Origin: DATIUV01 sp049322755
GTDB lineage: Bacteria > Pseudomonadota > Gammaproteobacteria > Burkholderiales > UBA6910
DNA: 64,000 nt
NCBI GenBank assembly: GCA_049322755.1
Contig: JBMOQX010000053.1
Span: 177,803 to 241,802, forward strand
Direction of reading: 5' to 3'
Part shown: piece by piece, positions 8,598 through 18,298 of the stretch
Position numbering within the stretch: position 1 is the first letter of the stretch
Layout: each line of letters starts with the position of its first letter
Notes under the pieces: model-generated
What the model saw: only the letters and a program-made list of their open reading frames with translations
Told to the model about the DNA's origin: nothing
Databases searched by the model: none
Translations under genes and position numbers: made by a program

Positions 8598-10076
8598 ATG
8601 AACCGTCCCCCTTCCCGAAGTGCGCGGTGCGTGATACTGGCCGCCGCGCTGGCTTCATCGCCGGCTTTCGCGCTGGAGCGCCTGCCGGCGCTGTCGATCG
8701 ATCCGACGCAGACCACCGTATCCGGCATCTCGTCCGGCGGCTACATGGCGGTGCAACTGCACGTCGCTCACTCCAGGGACATCGCCGGCGCCGGCGCGTT
8801 CGCCGGCGGGCCCTATTACTGCGCCGAAGGCGACCTGGAGCGCGCCCGCTTCGGCTGCATGGAAGGCGAGCCCGACGCTGCCCGGCTCGCGCACGTGACG
8901 CGCGACTGGGCGCAGGCGGACCGCATCGATCCGGTAACCCACCTCCAACGGTCCCGGGTTTGGCTTTTCTCCGGCTACAACGACGGCGTCGTGCGGCGCC
9001 CGGTCACCGACGCGCTGGCGCGCTATTACCGCGAATTCGTCCCGCCGGGATCGATGTTCTACCAGAACGCGCTGCCCGCGGGCCACGCCCAGGTGACGCT
9101 GGACCACGGCGCGGCGTGCTCCCTGACCGGGGGCGAGTTCATCGTCGACTGCGACTACGACGGCGCCGGGCAGCTGCTGCAGTTTCTTTACGGCGCGTTG
9201 CAGCGGAAGGCGCAAGGGACGCTGCGCGGGGTGCTGCGCACCTTCGACCAGGGCGAGTTCGTCGACGGGCGGCTGCGCGCGGCGGGCATGGCGCGCGAGG
9301 GCTACGTTTTCGTACCCGAACCGTGCGCCCGCGGCGAGCGCTGCCGGGCGCACGTCGCCTTCCACGGCTGTCTGCAGCACGCCGGGCGCATCGGCGAGGC
9401 GTTCGTGCGCAACGCCGGCTACAACCGCTGGGCCGACACCAACCGCATCGTGGTGCTGTACCCGCAGACGGCGGCCACCTGGAGTTTTCCGTTTAATCCC
9501 AAGGGCTGCTGGGACTGGTGGGGGTTCACCGGCGACCGGTACGCCACTCGCGACGGCGCGCAGGTGCGCGCCGTCAAGCGCATGCTGGAACGCCTGGGCA
9601 GCGGCCCGGCGCCGGCCGGCGCAGCCGCCGCCGTGCCGTTCGGAGTCAACGCGGACGCTGCCGTCACGTCGGCGGCGATCGCATGGTCGGCGGTCGCCGG
9701 CGCCGATGGCTACGCGGTGCTGCGCTCTCGCGGCGGCGAGCCGGCGGCGAAGATCACGCCGGCGCCGTTCACCGGTCTGAGCTTCGCCGACCACGGCCTT
9801 GCGCCGGCGAGCGACTACCGGTACGAGGTCGTAGCGGTCGGCAACGGCCGGGCGCTGGCGCGCGCAACGGCCCAGGTGACCACGGCGCGGACGCCGCCGC
9901 GATGCGATCCGTTTTTCTCCGACAACGTGACCCACGTCAGCCGCGGCCGCGCGTACGTGAGCTGGGGGCGCACCTACGCCAAAGGGTCCGGCGATGCCAT
10001 GGGCTGGTGGAACGCGATGGTGGACACGGCGCTGCGTCGCGACGGCGATGCCTTCCGGGTCGGCGTGTGCCCGTGA
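8598..10076 (+). CDS. PHB-depolymerase-type secreted esterase with C-terminal Fn3-like domain
   Basis: 492 residues with a signal peptide (cleavage near SPAFA). The nucleophile motif is SGISSGGYMA, a G-x-S-x-G lipase box close to the N terminus. RAHVAFHGCLQ resembles the oxyanion region of extracellular short-chain polyhydroxyalkanoate depolymerases (type 2 catalytic domain). Residues after about 340 form a fibronectin-III-like unit (AVTSAAIAWSAVAGADGYAV) and a Cys-containing tail. It probably hydrolyses polyhydroxybutyrate or a related ester outside the cytoplasm. The start at 8598 begins the signal peptide. Confidence 0.8.
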   Translation: MNRPPSRSARCVILAAALASSPAFALERLPALSIDPTQTTVSGISSGGYMAVQLHVAHSRDIAGAGAFAGGPYYCAEGDLERARFGCMEGEPDAARLAHVTRDWAQADRIDPVTHLQRSRVWLFSGYNDGVVRRPVTDALARYYREFVPPGSMFYQNALPAGHAQVTLDHGAACSLTGGEFIVDCDYDGAGQLLQFLYGALQRKAQGTLRGVLRTFDQGEFVDGRLRAAGMAREGYVFVPEPCARGERCRAHVAFHGCLQHAGRIGEAFVRNAGYNRWADTNRIVVLYPQTAATWSFPFNPKGCWDWWGFTGDRYATRDGAQVRAVKRMLERLGSGPAPAGAAAAVPFGVNADAAVTSAAIAWSAVAGADGYAVLRSRGGEPAAKITPAPFTGLSFADHGLAPASDYRYEVVAVGNGRALARATAQVTTARTPPRCDPFFSDNVTHVSRGRAYVSWGRTYAKGSGDAMGWWNAMVDTALRRDGDAFRVGVCP

Positions 10077-10082
10077 GCCCGG

Positions 10083-10703
10083 TCAGGACAGCGGCTGATC
10101 CACCCAGACCTGGAACGGCGTGCGCTCCTGCAGGCGCCGGTACCATGCCTCCAGGTTGGGCGCCGCCGGGCGCTGCACCGGCAGGTTGAACCAGCGCTGC
10201 GCGCAGACACCGACGGAGATGTCGCCGATGGTGAGCCGGTCGCCGCCGAGATAGGCGCGGCCCTGCAGCGCGCCGTCGACGATGGCGAAGCACTCGGCGG
10301 TCTGCTTGCGCGAGGCCTCGATCTCGCCGGCGTTGCGTTTCTCCGGCGGCGTGCGCACCAGCCCCCAGAACACCGGCCGCAGCCGCGGCCAGAGCGTGGC
10401 GATCTGCCAGTCCATCCACTTTTCCGAATCGGCGCGCGCCGCGGGATCGGTGGGCCACAGGCTGCCGCTGCCGTGCTTGGCCGCCAGGTAGCGCACGATG
10501 GTGTTGGACTCCCACAGGGGAAAGCCGTCGTCCTCGATGGTGGGCACCAGGCGGTTGGGATTCAGCGCCCGGTACTCCGGGGTGCCGACGACGCCGTACT
10601 CCATGCCGGCGTCGACGCGCTCGTAGGCGAGTCCCAGCTCGTCGGCGCACCACAGCACCTTCTGCACGTTGATGGAGTTGGCGCGGCCCCAGATCTTCAG
10701 CAT
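10083..10703 (-). CDS. Glutathione S-transferase family protein
   Basis: 206 residues. The thioredoxin-like N-terminal domain carries the NPNRLVPTIEDDGF stretch with the cis-proline and an ESNTIVRYLA glutathione-binding block. The helical C-terminal domain has the GDRLTIGDI N-capping motif. These are typical of bacterial theta/beta-like GSTs. The substrate is unknown. Its stop faces the esterase stop 6 bases away. Confidence 0.88.
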   Translation of the reverse strand: MLKIWGRANSINVQKVLWCADELGLAYERVDAGMEYGVVGTPEYRALNPNRLVPTIEDDGFPLWESNTIVRYLAAKHGSGSLWPTDPAARADSEKWMDWQIATLWPRLRPVFWGLVRTPPEKRNAGEIEASRKQTAECFAIVDGALQGRAYLGGDRLTIGDISVGVCAQRWFNLPVQRPAAPNLEAWYRRLQERTPFQVWVDQPLS

Positions 10704-10755
10704 GCAAGCCTCCTTCGGTCTGTTTGTTGTTGCCGGATTGTAGCGGGACGCGGGT

Positions 10756-11205
10756 TCAAAACGCGCAGACGTCCGGCAGCGGCGGGGTGCGCGAATGGTC
10801 CGGCAGCGACGGCGGCGCCGGGTCGCGCGCGAACCCGCCCGCCGGCGAGCCCTTGAACACGGCGCCGCCGTAGCCGGTCGTGCTCATGTGGGCGCGCACG
10901 TATACCGTGTCGCCCGCCTTGATCGCGACCGGCCCGCCGGAACGGCTGAATGGCTGCTCGTCCACGTGGCTGTGCAGCAGCACGCGACGGTACAACAGCC
11001 GGCCGTCGGCGGAGAGCACTTCCCACCAGTCGGCGTACTGATTGCAGCCCTTGTCCGGGCTGCGCACCGTCACCGCGAAAGTGTAGGCGCCGGGGGCGCC
11101 GGTGGCCTGCACCGCGGAGACGTCCGCCGCCGCGCGCGCGGGAGGCGAGGCGCCAGCGCAAACCAGGGCGGCGAGAAGCAGCGACGAGAGGAGAGATGGC
11201 TTCAT
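10756..11205 (-). CDS. Secreted hypothetical protein
   Basis: 149 residues with a signal peptide (MKPSLLSSLLLAALVCAGASPPARA). The mature part has beta-strand-like segments such as TFAVTVRSPDKGCNQYADWWEV, LYRRVLLHSHVDEQPF and TVYVRAHMS, and ends in DVCAF, giving two Cys that could form a disulfide. No family recognised. Start at 11205 chosen because it begins the signal peptide. Confidence 0.6.
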   Translation of the reverse strand: MKPSLLSSLLLAALVCAGASPPARAAADVSAVQATGAPGAYTFAVTVRSPDKGCNQYADWWEVLSADGRLLYRRVLLHSHVDEQPFSRSGGPVAIKAGDTVYVRAHMSTTGYGGAVFKGSPAGGFARDPAPPSLPDHSRTPPLPDVCAF

Positions 11206-11290
11206 GTCGGGACCGGGAATGGGCAATGCCGGTAGCCTACCAATGATCGTCGATCGGCGGCAGTCCGGCGGATGCGGCCGGACCAGGCGC

Positions 11291-11340
11291 TTGACCTTGG
11301 CTGCGCCAAGGTTAGCCTGCGCAGCAAGGGGAAGGAGTCC
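11291..11340. repeat. Hairpin repeat, copy 1
   Basis: A 50-base element whose core hairpin is CCTTGG-CTGCG-CCAAGG at 11295-11311, followed by a CGCAG...AAGG...GAAGG...GTCC tail. A second copy starts exactly 100 bases later with the same loop and compensatory changes in the stem. It lies downstream of dnaJ in an otherwise gene-free stretch (11206-11442). Confidence 0.6.
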
Positions 11341-11390
11341 TTTCAGCGCTGAGAACGGGTGCCTTGTAGCTTCGGCCGCGCCTTCCGCGC

Positions 11391-11440
11391 TTAACCTCCG
11401 CTGCGCGGAGGCTGGCCCCCGCAGTAAGGTGAAGGGGTCC
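11391..11440. repeat. Hairpin repeat, copy 2
   Basis: The counterpart of the element at 11291-11340: core hairpin CCTCCG-CTGCG-CGGAGG at 11395-11411, same loop, 38 of 50 positions identical. Two stem pairs differ from copy 1 by compensatory double substitutions (T-A to C-G and G-C to C-G). It runs to 2 bases before the dnaJ stop. A further stem AGGGGT/ACCCCT at 11433-11450 spans the dnaJ stop codon. Confidence 0.6.
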
Positions 11441-11442
11441 CG

Positions 11443-12567
11443 TCACCCCTGAAAGAACTCCTTCACCTTATCCATCCAGGACTTGGCGCGGGGATTGTGG
11501 CGCTCGCCGCCTTCCACCGAGAGTTCCTCGAATTCCTCCAGCAGCTGCTTCTGGCGCGCGGTCAGGTTCACCGGCGTCTCCACCACCACGTGGCACATCA
11601 GGTCGCCGGGCGCGTTCGAGCGCACGCCCTTGATGCCCTTGCCGCGCAGGCGGAACACCTTGCCGCTCTGGGTCTCGGGCGGGATGCGGATCTTGGCCGC
11701 TCCCTCCAGCGTCGGAATCTCCAGCTCGCCGCCCAGCGCCGCGGTGGCGAAGCTGATCGGCATCTCGCAGTGCAGGTCGTTGTGGTCGCGCTGGAACACC
11801 GGGTGCGGCTTGATCTGCATCACCACATAGAGGTCGCCCGGCGGCCCGCCGCTGACGCCGGCCTCGCCTTCGCCCGACAGCCGGATGCGGTCGCCGTCGT
11901 CGACGCCGGCGGGGATCTTCACCGAAAGCGTCTTGTGCTTGCGCACGCGGCCGGCGCCGCCGCAGCTGCCGCACGGCGTGGCGATGTGCTTGCCGCTGCC
12001 GCGGCAGGTGGGGCAGGTCTGCTGGATCGAGAAGAAGCCCTGCTGCATGCGCACCTGGCCGTGGCCGTGGCAGGTGGGGCAGGTGGTGGGGCTGGTGCCG
12101 GGCTTGGCGCCGGTTCCGCCGCAGGTTTCGCAGCCCGCCATGGTGGGCACGCGGATCTTGGTCTCGGTGCCGAAGGCGGCCTGCTCGAGCGTGATCTCCA
12201 GGTTGTAGCGCAGGTCCGCGCCGCGGTACATCGACGCGCGCGAGCGGCCGCCGGCGCCGCCGAAAATGTCGCTGAAGATGTCGCCGAAGGCGTCGGCGAA
12301 GGAGCCGAAGCCGCCCGCTCCGCCGGGACCGCCCGCGCCGGGATCGACGCCGGCGTGGCCGAACTGATCGTAGGCGGCGCGCTTGTTGGCGTCGGAGAGC
12401 ACCTCGAACGCCTCCTTGGCCTCCTTGAACTGCTCCTCGGCCTTGGGATTGTCCGGGTTGCGGTCCGGGTGGTACTTCATGGCGAGGCGCCGGTACGCCT
12501 TCCTGATCTCGTCGTCGGAGGCGCCGCGGCTCAGGCCCAGCACCTCGTAGTAGTCGCGTTTCGCCAT
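11443..12567 (-). CDS. dnaJ: Chaperone protein DnaJ
   Basis: A 374-residue type I J-protein that delivers substrates to DnaK and stimulates its ATPase. The J domain (residues 1-70) has the HPD triad in MKYHPDRNP. A Gly-rich GGPGGAGGFGSF linker follows. Four zinc-finger repeats are visible (CETCGGTG, CPTCHGHG, CPTCRGSG, CGSCGGAG), then the C-terminal substrate-binding domains. It is third in the grpE-dnaK-dnaJ operon. Confidence 0.98.
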   Translation of the reverse strand: MAKRDYYEVLGLSRGASDDEIRKAYRRLAMKYHPDRNPDNPKAEEQFKEAKEAFEVLSDANKRAAYDQFGHAGVDPGAGGPGGAGGFGSFADAFGDIFSDIFGGAGGRSRASMYRGADLRYNLEITLEQAAFGTETKIRVPTMAGCETCGGTGAKPGTSPTTCPTCHGHGQVRMQQGFFSIQQTCPTCRGSGKHIATPCGSCGGAGRVRKHKTLSVKIPAGVDDGDRIRLSGEGEAGVSGGPPGDLYVVMQIKPHPVFQRDHNDLHCEMPISFATAALGGELEIPTLEGAAKIRIPPETQSGKVFRLRGKGIKGVRSNAPGDLMCHVVVETPVNLTARQKQLLEEFEELSVEGGERHNPRAKSWMDKVKEFFQG

Positions 12568-12600
12568 GAATCTCGGTTTCTCTTACCGTTGACAGCAAGC

Positions 12601-12645
12601 GGCCGAGTTGAGCGGCATCCGACGGATGTCCGCTCGAACTCGGCC
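12601..12645 (-). other. Long intercistronic stem-loop between dnaK and dnaJ
   Basis: GGCCGAGTT (12601-12609) pairs with AACTCGGCC (12637-12645), AGCGG (12611-12615) with CCGCT (12630-12634), and ATCC (12617-12620) with GGAT (12624-12627). This gives an 18-bp interrupted stem with a 3-base loop. It is not followed by a T-run on the transcribed strand, so it more likely protects or sets processing of the dnaK-dnaJ mRNA than ends it. Confidence 0.6.
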
Positions 12646-12700
12646 AGTTATGGCGGTGCGCGGCGCTCGCCCGGGCCTGCAGGCGGCATACCGCGCCGCT

Positions 12701-14653
<1,953 letters not shown>

Positions 14654-14718
14654 GATTCCGTTCCTTTGAAAATGCTGAAAAAACCGTTATCTGCTAGATG
14701 CGGCCGGACGGCGCCGTT

Positions 14719-15270
14719 TCAAGATGCCTTGGCCTTGGAGACCACCACCAGGGCGGGGCGCAGCACCCGGTCGTGGAGCCGGTAGCCTTTCTGCATCACC
14801 TGCATGACGGTGTTGGGCGGCCCCTCGGTCTCCACCATGGTCATGGCCTGGTGCAGGTGCGGGTCGAATTTCTCCCCCGCGGGGTCGATCTCCCGGATGG
14901 CGAATTTCTCGAACGCCTGGTCCAGCAGCTTCAGCGTCAGCGTCACGCCCTCCCTCAGCTGGTCGAGGGTGGCGTTTTCCACGGTGAGGGTGGTCTCCAG
15001 GCTGTCGCGCACCGGCAGCAGCTGGGTCGAGAAATTCTCCACCGCGTACTTGTGGGCGGCGGCGACATCGGCCTCGGCGCGCCGGCGCATGTTCTCGACT
15101 TCGGCCTTGGCGCGCAGCCAGGCGTCGTGCTTCTCCTGGGCCTCCAGCTCCGCCCGGCGCAGCAGCTCCTCGGGGCTGGGCATGCTCTCCGCTTCAGCGG
15201 CCGGCGCCGGGCCGGCCGGCTCGTCGCCGCCGTTGGCGGGCGGCGCATCCGGTCGTTCGATATCCTGCAT
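14719..15270 (-). CDS. grpE: Nucleotide exchange factor GrpE
   Basis: 183 residues. An acidic, proline-rich N terminus is followed by the long coiled-coil helix (LLRRAELEAQEKHDAWLRAK region) and the C-terminal beta domain, ending in YRLHDRVLRPALVVV, the classic GrpE signature. It releases ADP from DnaK and leads the grpE-dnaK-dnaJ operon. A sigma-32-like promoter lies about 30 bases upstream. Confidence 0.97.
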   Translation of the reverse strand: MQDIERPDAPPANGGDEPAGPAPAAEAESMPSPEELLRRAELEAQEKHDAWLRAKAEVENMRRRAEADVAAAHKYAVENFSTQLLPVRDSLETTLTVENATLDQLREGVTLTLKLLDQAFEKFAIREIDPAGEKFDPHLHQAMTMVETEGPPNTVMQVMQKGYRLHDRVLRPALVVVSKAKAS

Positions 15271-15299
15271 CCTGGGGGTTCTCCAATAATCTCGTAGGG

Positions 15300-15327
15300 T
15301 TATTGCGGCGCTTTCCGGGATTTCAAG
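15300..15327 (-). promoter_or_regulatory. Candidate sigma-32 heat-shock promoter for grpE-dnaK-dnaJ
   Basis: On the minus strand CTTGAAA (15321-15327) is a perfect match to the sigma-32 -35 element. After 13 bases comes CGCAATAA (15300-15307), a partial match to CCCCATNT. It lies 30 bases upstream of the grpE start, and heat-shock control is expected for this operon. No CIRCE element was seen. Confidence 0.6.
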
Positions 15328-15352
15328 CCCTGGGGGCCGGTGCGGGCGACTG

Positions 15353-15370
15353 TATTAGTGCGTGCTAATA
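15353..15370. promoter_or_regulatory. Perfect inverted repeat upstream of the hemerythrin gene
   Basis: TATTAG (15353-15358) and CTAATA (15365-15370) form a perfect 6-bp dyad with a 6-base spacer, 7 bases before the ATG of the hemerythrin gene. It stands out as AT-rich in a GC-rich region and could be a repressor operator. The regulator is unknown. Confidence 0.5.
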
Positions 15371-15377
15371 TGAGTGC

Positions 15378-16091
15378 ATGGATGCGACCGGCAATACGGT
15401 GGACCTGCGCGGCGAGGCGTCGAGCCAGGTGCAGACGGCAGCGTTCTACGCGGTGCGGGAACTGAAGCGGGGCGAGACCATCCGGCTCCTGACCCGCGAA
15501 GAGCCGTCGCTGATGCTGAAAAGCCTGGACCTGCTGCTGCGGAACAACCTCGCGTGGGAAGTGGCGCGCGCCGACGGCGGATTCGTGGCCACGGTGCGGC
15601 ACCGGGCCGACACCCCGCCCCAGGGCGTCGCCGACCTGCTGATCCGCCACCACAAGGGCCTGGACGCGGTGTTCGCGCGCGCCATGCACCTCACCAACGC
15701 CGGCCAGGCGGCCGAAGCGGCACCGCTGGTGCCGCGCTTCGGCGACGCGCTGCGCCGGCACATCGCGGTCGAGGACGGCCTGCTGGCGCCGCGGCTGGGG
15801 GTGCCGCAGGACCCCGCCGGCGGCGATCCGCTGTCCATCATGCTGCGCGAGCACCGCGACATCCTGGCGCAGTTCGAGCTGATCGAGCAGTGCTTCGCCA
15901 CAGCGCCTCCCGACAGCGCCGAGGCCAGCGCCTTCTTCGCCATCCTGTCGGGGACCATGGCCAAGCACGAGCACCGGGAGGAGAACAACCTCTTTCCCCT
16001 CTGGACCGCGGCGCTGGCGCGGATGCCGCGGGAGGAAGCCGAGGCCCTCGAGCGAGAGGTGGCGGCGGCGCTGGGGCCGCTGGAGCCCTGA
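15378..16091 (+). CDS. DUF2249-hemerythrin domain fusion protein
   Basis: 237 residues. Residues 1-75 look like a TusA-like DUF2249 domain (VDLRGEASSQ... near the start). Residues 85-235 form a hemerythrin HHE domain with likely iron ligands in IRHHKGLD, RRHIAVEDG, REHRDILAQFE and KHEHREENNLF. Such proteins bind a di-iron centre and are linked to oxygen or nitric-oxide sensing and iron repair. It is divergent from grpE and converges on bchO. An AT-rich palindrome sits at its 5' end. Confidence 0.8.
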   Translation: MDATGNTVDLRGEASSQVQTAAFYAVRELKRGETIRLLTREEPSLMLKSLDLLLRNNLAWEVARADGGFVATVRHRADTPPQGVADLLIRHHKGLDAVFARAMHLTNAGQAAEAAPLVPRFGDALRRHIAVEDGLLAPRLGVPQDPAGGDPLSIMLREHRDILAQFELIEQCFATAPPDSAEASAFFAILSGTMAKHEHREENNLFPLWTAALARMPREEAEALEREVAAALGPLEP

Positions 16092-16100
16092 GCCAGGCAC

Positions 16101-16985
16101 CTAACGCAGTAAGCGGGCTTCCCGCGCAATCCCGAACAGCAGCTCGGCCACGGCTTCCGGCCGCTCCTCGTGCGCCAGGTGGCCCAGTCCCGGCAGCGTC
16201 ACGATGCGCGCGGAGGGAACCAGCGCCTTGGCACGGCGCGCTTCCGACGGCGGCACGGTGCGATCGTCGGTGCCCACCACCAGGGTCAGCGGCACCCTGA
16301 GCCGCGGCAGATCGAGCTGCAGCGGCCGCAGATCCCAGTTCGCCATCATTGCCAGCGTGGCGCCGACGTGGTCTGCGCTGCGCACCAGCCGCGCGTAATA
16401 TTCCGTGCCCGCCGGCTCCAGTGCGGAGCCGGTGCTGCGGATCAGGCGCTCCACCGCCGCGCGTTCGCCCGCGCGCCAGGCAAACACCCGCGGCACCAGG
16501 GGCGTGGCGGCCAGCAGCTTGGCCATCGGCGGAAACAACCGGCCCGGAACGCCGGAGAGGGGCAGCAGGGCGCCGTTGAGGCTCGCCAGCGCCCGCGGCG
16601 CGATGGCGCTGTCCAGCGCCATGCGGGCCAGCACCGCGGCGCCGGCCGAGTGGCCGACCGCGACGAGCGGCTCGATGCTCAGCGTGTGCAGCAGCGCGGC
16701 GACATCTTCCGCCATGCCGGGCAGCGAAAGGCGCCGGGACGGGGGCAAATCGGTGAAGCCGTGGCCGGGCAGGTCGGGCGCCACCACGGTGAAGTGGCGT
16801 GCCAGCAGCGGCGCAAGCCCGCGCCACGAATGGGTGGCGGCGCCGGTGCCGTGCAGCAGCAGCACCGCGGGTCCGGTGCCCAGCTGTTGCACGTGCCAGC
16901 GCAACCCGGCCGCCTTCACGAACCGGCTGGCGTGCCGGTTCGGCCAGTCGCGGCCGTCCCGTTCCCACTGCAGGCGCCGGCTCAT
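16101..16985 (-). CDS. bchO: BchO, alpha/beta-hydrolase accessory to Mg chelatase
   Basis: 294 residues. The alpha/beta-hydrolase fold shows LLLHGTGAATHSW (oxyanion HG), VGHSAGAAVLARM (nucleophile elbow), a late GTDD acid and GLGHLAHEE with the catalytic His. The N-terminal RDWPNRHASRFV is typical of BchO. It is encoded next to bchI and bchD as in other purple bacteria and is thought to assist magnesium insertion; the exact reaction is not established. It diverges from bchI across a 284-base region holding a PpsR-type motif. Confidence 0.9.
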   Translation of the reverse strand: MSRRLQWERDGRDWPNRHASRFVKAAGLRWHVQQLGTGPAVLLLHGTGAATHSWRGLAPLLARHFTVVAPDLPGHGFTDLPPSRRLSLPGMAEDVAALLHTLSIEPLVAVGHSAGAAVLARMALDSAIAPRALASLNGALLPLSGVPGRLFPPMAKLLAATPLVPRVFAWRAGERAAVERLIRSTGSALEPAGTEYYARLVRSADHVGATLAMMANWDLRPLQLDLPRLRVPLTLVVGTDDRTVPPSEARRAKALVPSARIVTLPGLGHLAHEERPEAVAELLFGIAREARLLR

Positions 16986-17109
16986 GGCACGGCGCGCCGC
17001 CCGCGGCAGGCGGTGCGCTTGGAACGGTTCGGAGTGTCCGATGCGGGCGGCATCCGCCGCATGTTACGAGGCGACCGCGCGCCGCGCCACCGGAACCTGA
17101 CGGTGGGTC

Positions 17110-17127
17110 TGTTAAGATCACCTGACG
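17110..17127. promoter_or_regulatory. Candidate PpsR/CrtJ operator between bchO and bchI
   Basis: TGT at 17110-17112, 12 bases, then ACG at 17125-17127. TGTTAA...CTGACG closely resembles the site at crtF/bchC (TGTTAA...TTGACA), so a TGT-N12-AC(A/G) form may be used here. The known consensus is TGT-N12-ACA. It is placed to control both divergent genes. Confidence 0.45.
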
Positions 17128-17269
17128 GTCGCGGGTTCCGGGGCGGCCATGGCGGGGCAGCGCGAGCTGGGCTCGGGCTCCCTCTTGATCGGAAGCGGGG
17201 AGGCAGGCCAGGCATGAGGTATGTCGGATCGGCCGGCGTCGGCGGACGCGCGGCAGGGAGAGCGTGACC

Positions 17270-18298
17270 ATGCACGCGACGTTTCCGTTCTCCGCCATCG
17301 TCGGCCAGGACGAGATGAAGCTCGCGCTGCTGATCGGCGCGGTGGATCCCAGCATTGGCGGCGTCCTGGTCTTCGGCGACCGCGGCACCGGCAAGTCCAC
17401 CGCCGTGCGTGCGCTGGCGGCGTTGTTGCCGCAGATGCGCGTGGTGGTGGGCTGCCCGTACGGTTGTGATCCGGGCGCGGCGGCGAAGTTGTGCGACGCC
17501 TGCCGCGGCCACAAGGGCAAGGGCGGACCCAAGAGCCGGCTCGTGCCGGTGCCGGTGGTGGATCTTCCGCTGGGCGCCACCGAGGACCGCGTGGTGGGAG
17601 CGCTGGATCTGGAGCACGCGCTGGCACGCGGCGTGAAGGCGTTCGAGCCCGGGCTGCTGGCGCGCGCCCACCGCGGCTTTCTGTACATCGACGAGGTGAA
17701 CCTGTTGGAGGACCATCTGGTGGACCTGCTGCTGGACGTGGCCGCCTCCGGCGAGAACGTGGTGGAGCGCGAGGGCATCAGCGTGCGCCATCCCGCGCGC
17801 TTCGTGCTGATCGGCAGCGGCAACCCCGAGGAGGGCGAGTTGCGCCCTCAGCTGCTGGACCGGTTCGGGCTGTCGGTGGAAGTGAAGACCCCCGACGATC
17901 TGGCGACCCGCGTCGACGTGGTGCGCCGGCGCGACGCCTTCGAGCGCGGCCCCACGGCGTTCGTCGCGCAGTGGAAGAAGGAGGACGAGCGCATCCGCCG
18001 CCGCATCGTCTCGGGCCGCGCGCGGCTGCTGTCGGTGAAAGTCCCGGACGCAGCGCTGGAGCGCGTCGCGCAGCTTTGCATGGCGCTGGGCACCGACGGC
18101 CTGCGCGGCGAGCTGACGCTGATGCGCGCCGCGCGCGCGCTGGCCAGCCTGGAGGGCGACGCCGAAGTGGACGACGCGCACCTGCGCCGGGTCGCGCCCT
18201 CCGCGCTGCGCCACCGGCTGCGCCGCAATCCGCTGGACGACGCCGGTTCCACCACGCGCGTCGAGCGCGCCGTCGCCGAGGTGCTGGGCGCTCCATGA
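17270..18298 (+). CDS. bchI: Magnesium chelatase ATPase subunit I
   Basis: A 342-residue AAA+ motor of Mg chelatase (BchI-BchD-BchH), which inserts Mg into protoporphyrin IX at the start of the bacteriochlorophyll branch. Walker A is in GDRGTGKSTAVRAL near residues 36-49, Walker B is FLYIDEVNLLED, and sensor 1 is IGSGNPEEGELRPQLLDRFG. ATG 17270 is preferred because AGGGAGA (17256-17261) sits 8 bases upstream; a GTG at 17264 is too close to that site. Its stop overlaps the bchD ATG (ATGA). Confidence 0.97.
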   Translation: MHATFPFSAIVGQDEMKLALLIGAVDPSIGGVLVFGDRGTGKSTAVRALAALLPQMRVVVGCPYGCDPGAAAKLCDACRGHKGKGGPKSRLVPVPVVDLPLGATEDRVVGALDLEHALARGVKAFEPGLLARAHRGFLYIDEVNLLEDHLVDLLLDVAASGENVVEREGISVRHPARFVLIGSGNPEEGELRPQLLDRFGLSVEVKTPDDLATRVDVVRRRDAFERGPTAFVAQWKKEDERIRRRIVSGRARLLSVKVPDAALERVAQLCMALGTDGLRGELTLMRAARALASLEGDAEVDDAHLRRVAPSALRHRLRRNPLDDAGSTTRVERAVAEVLGAP

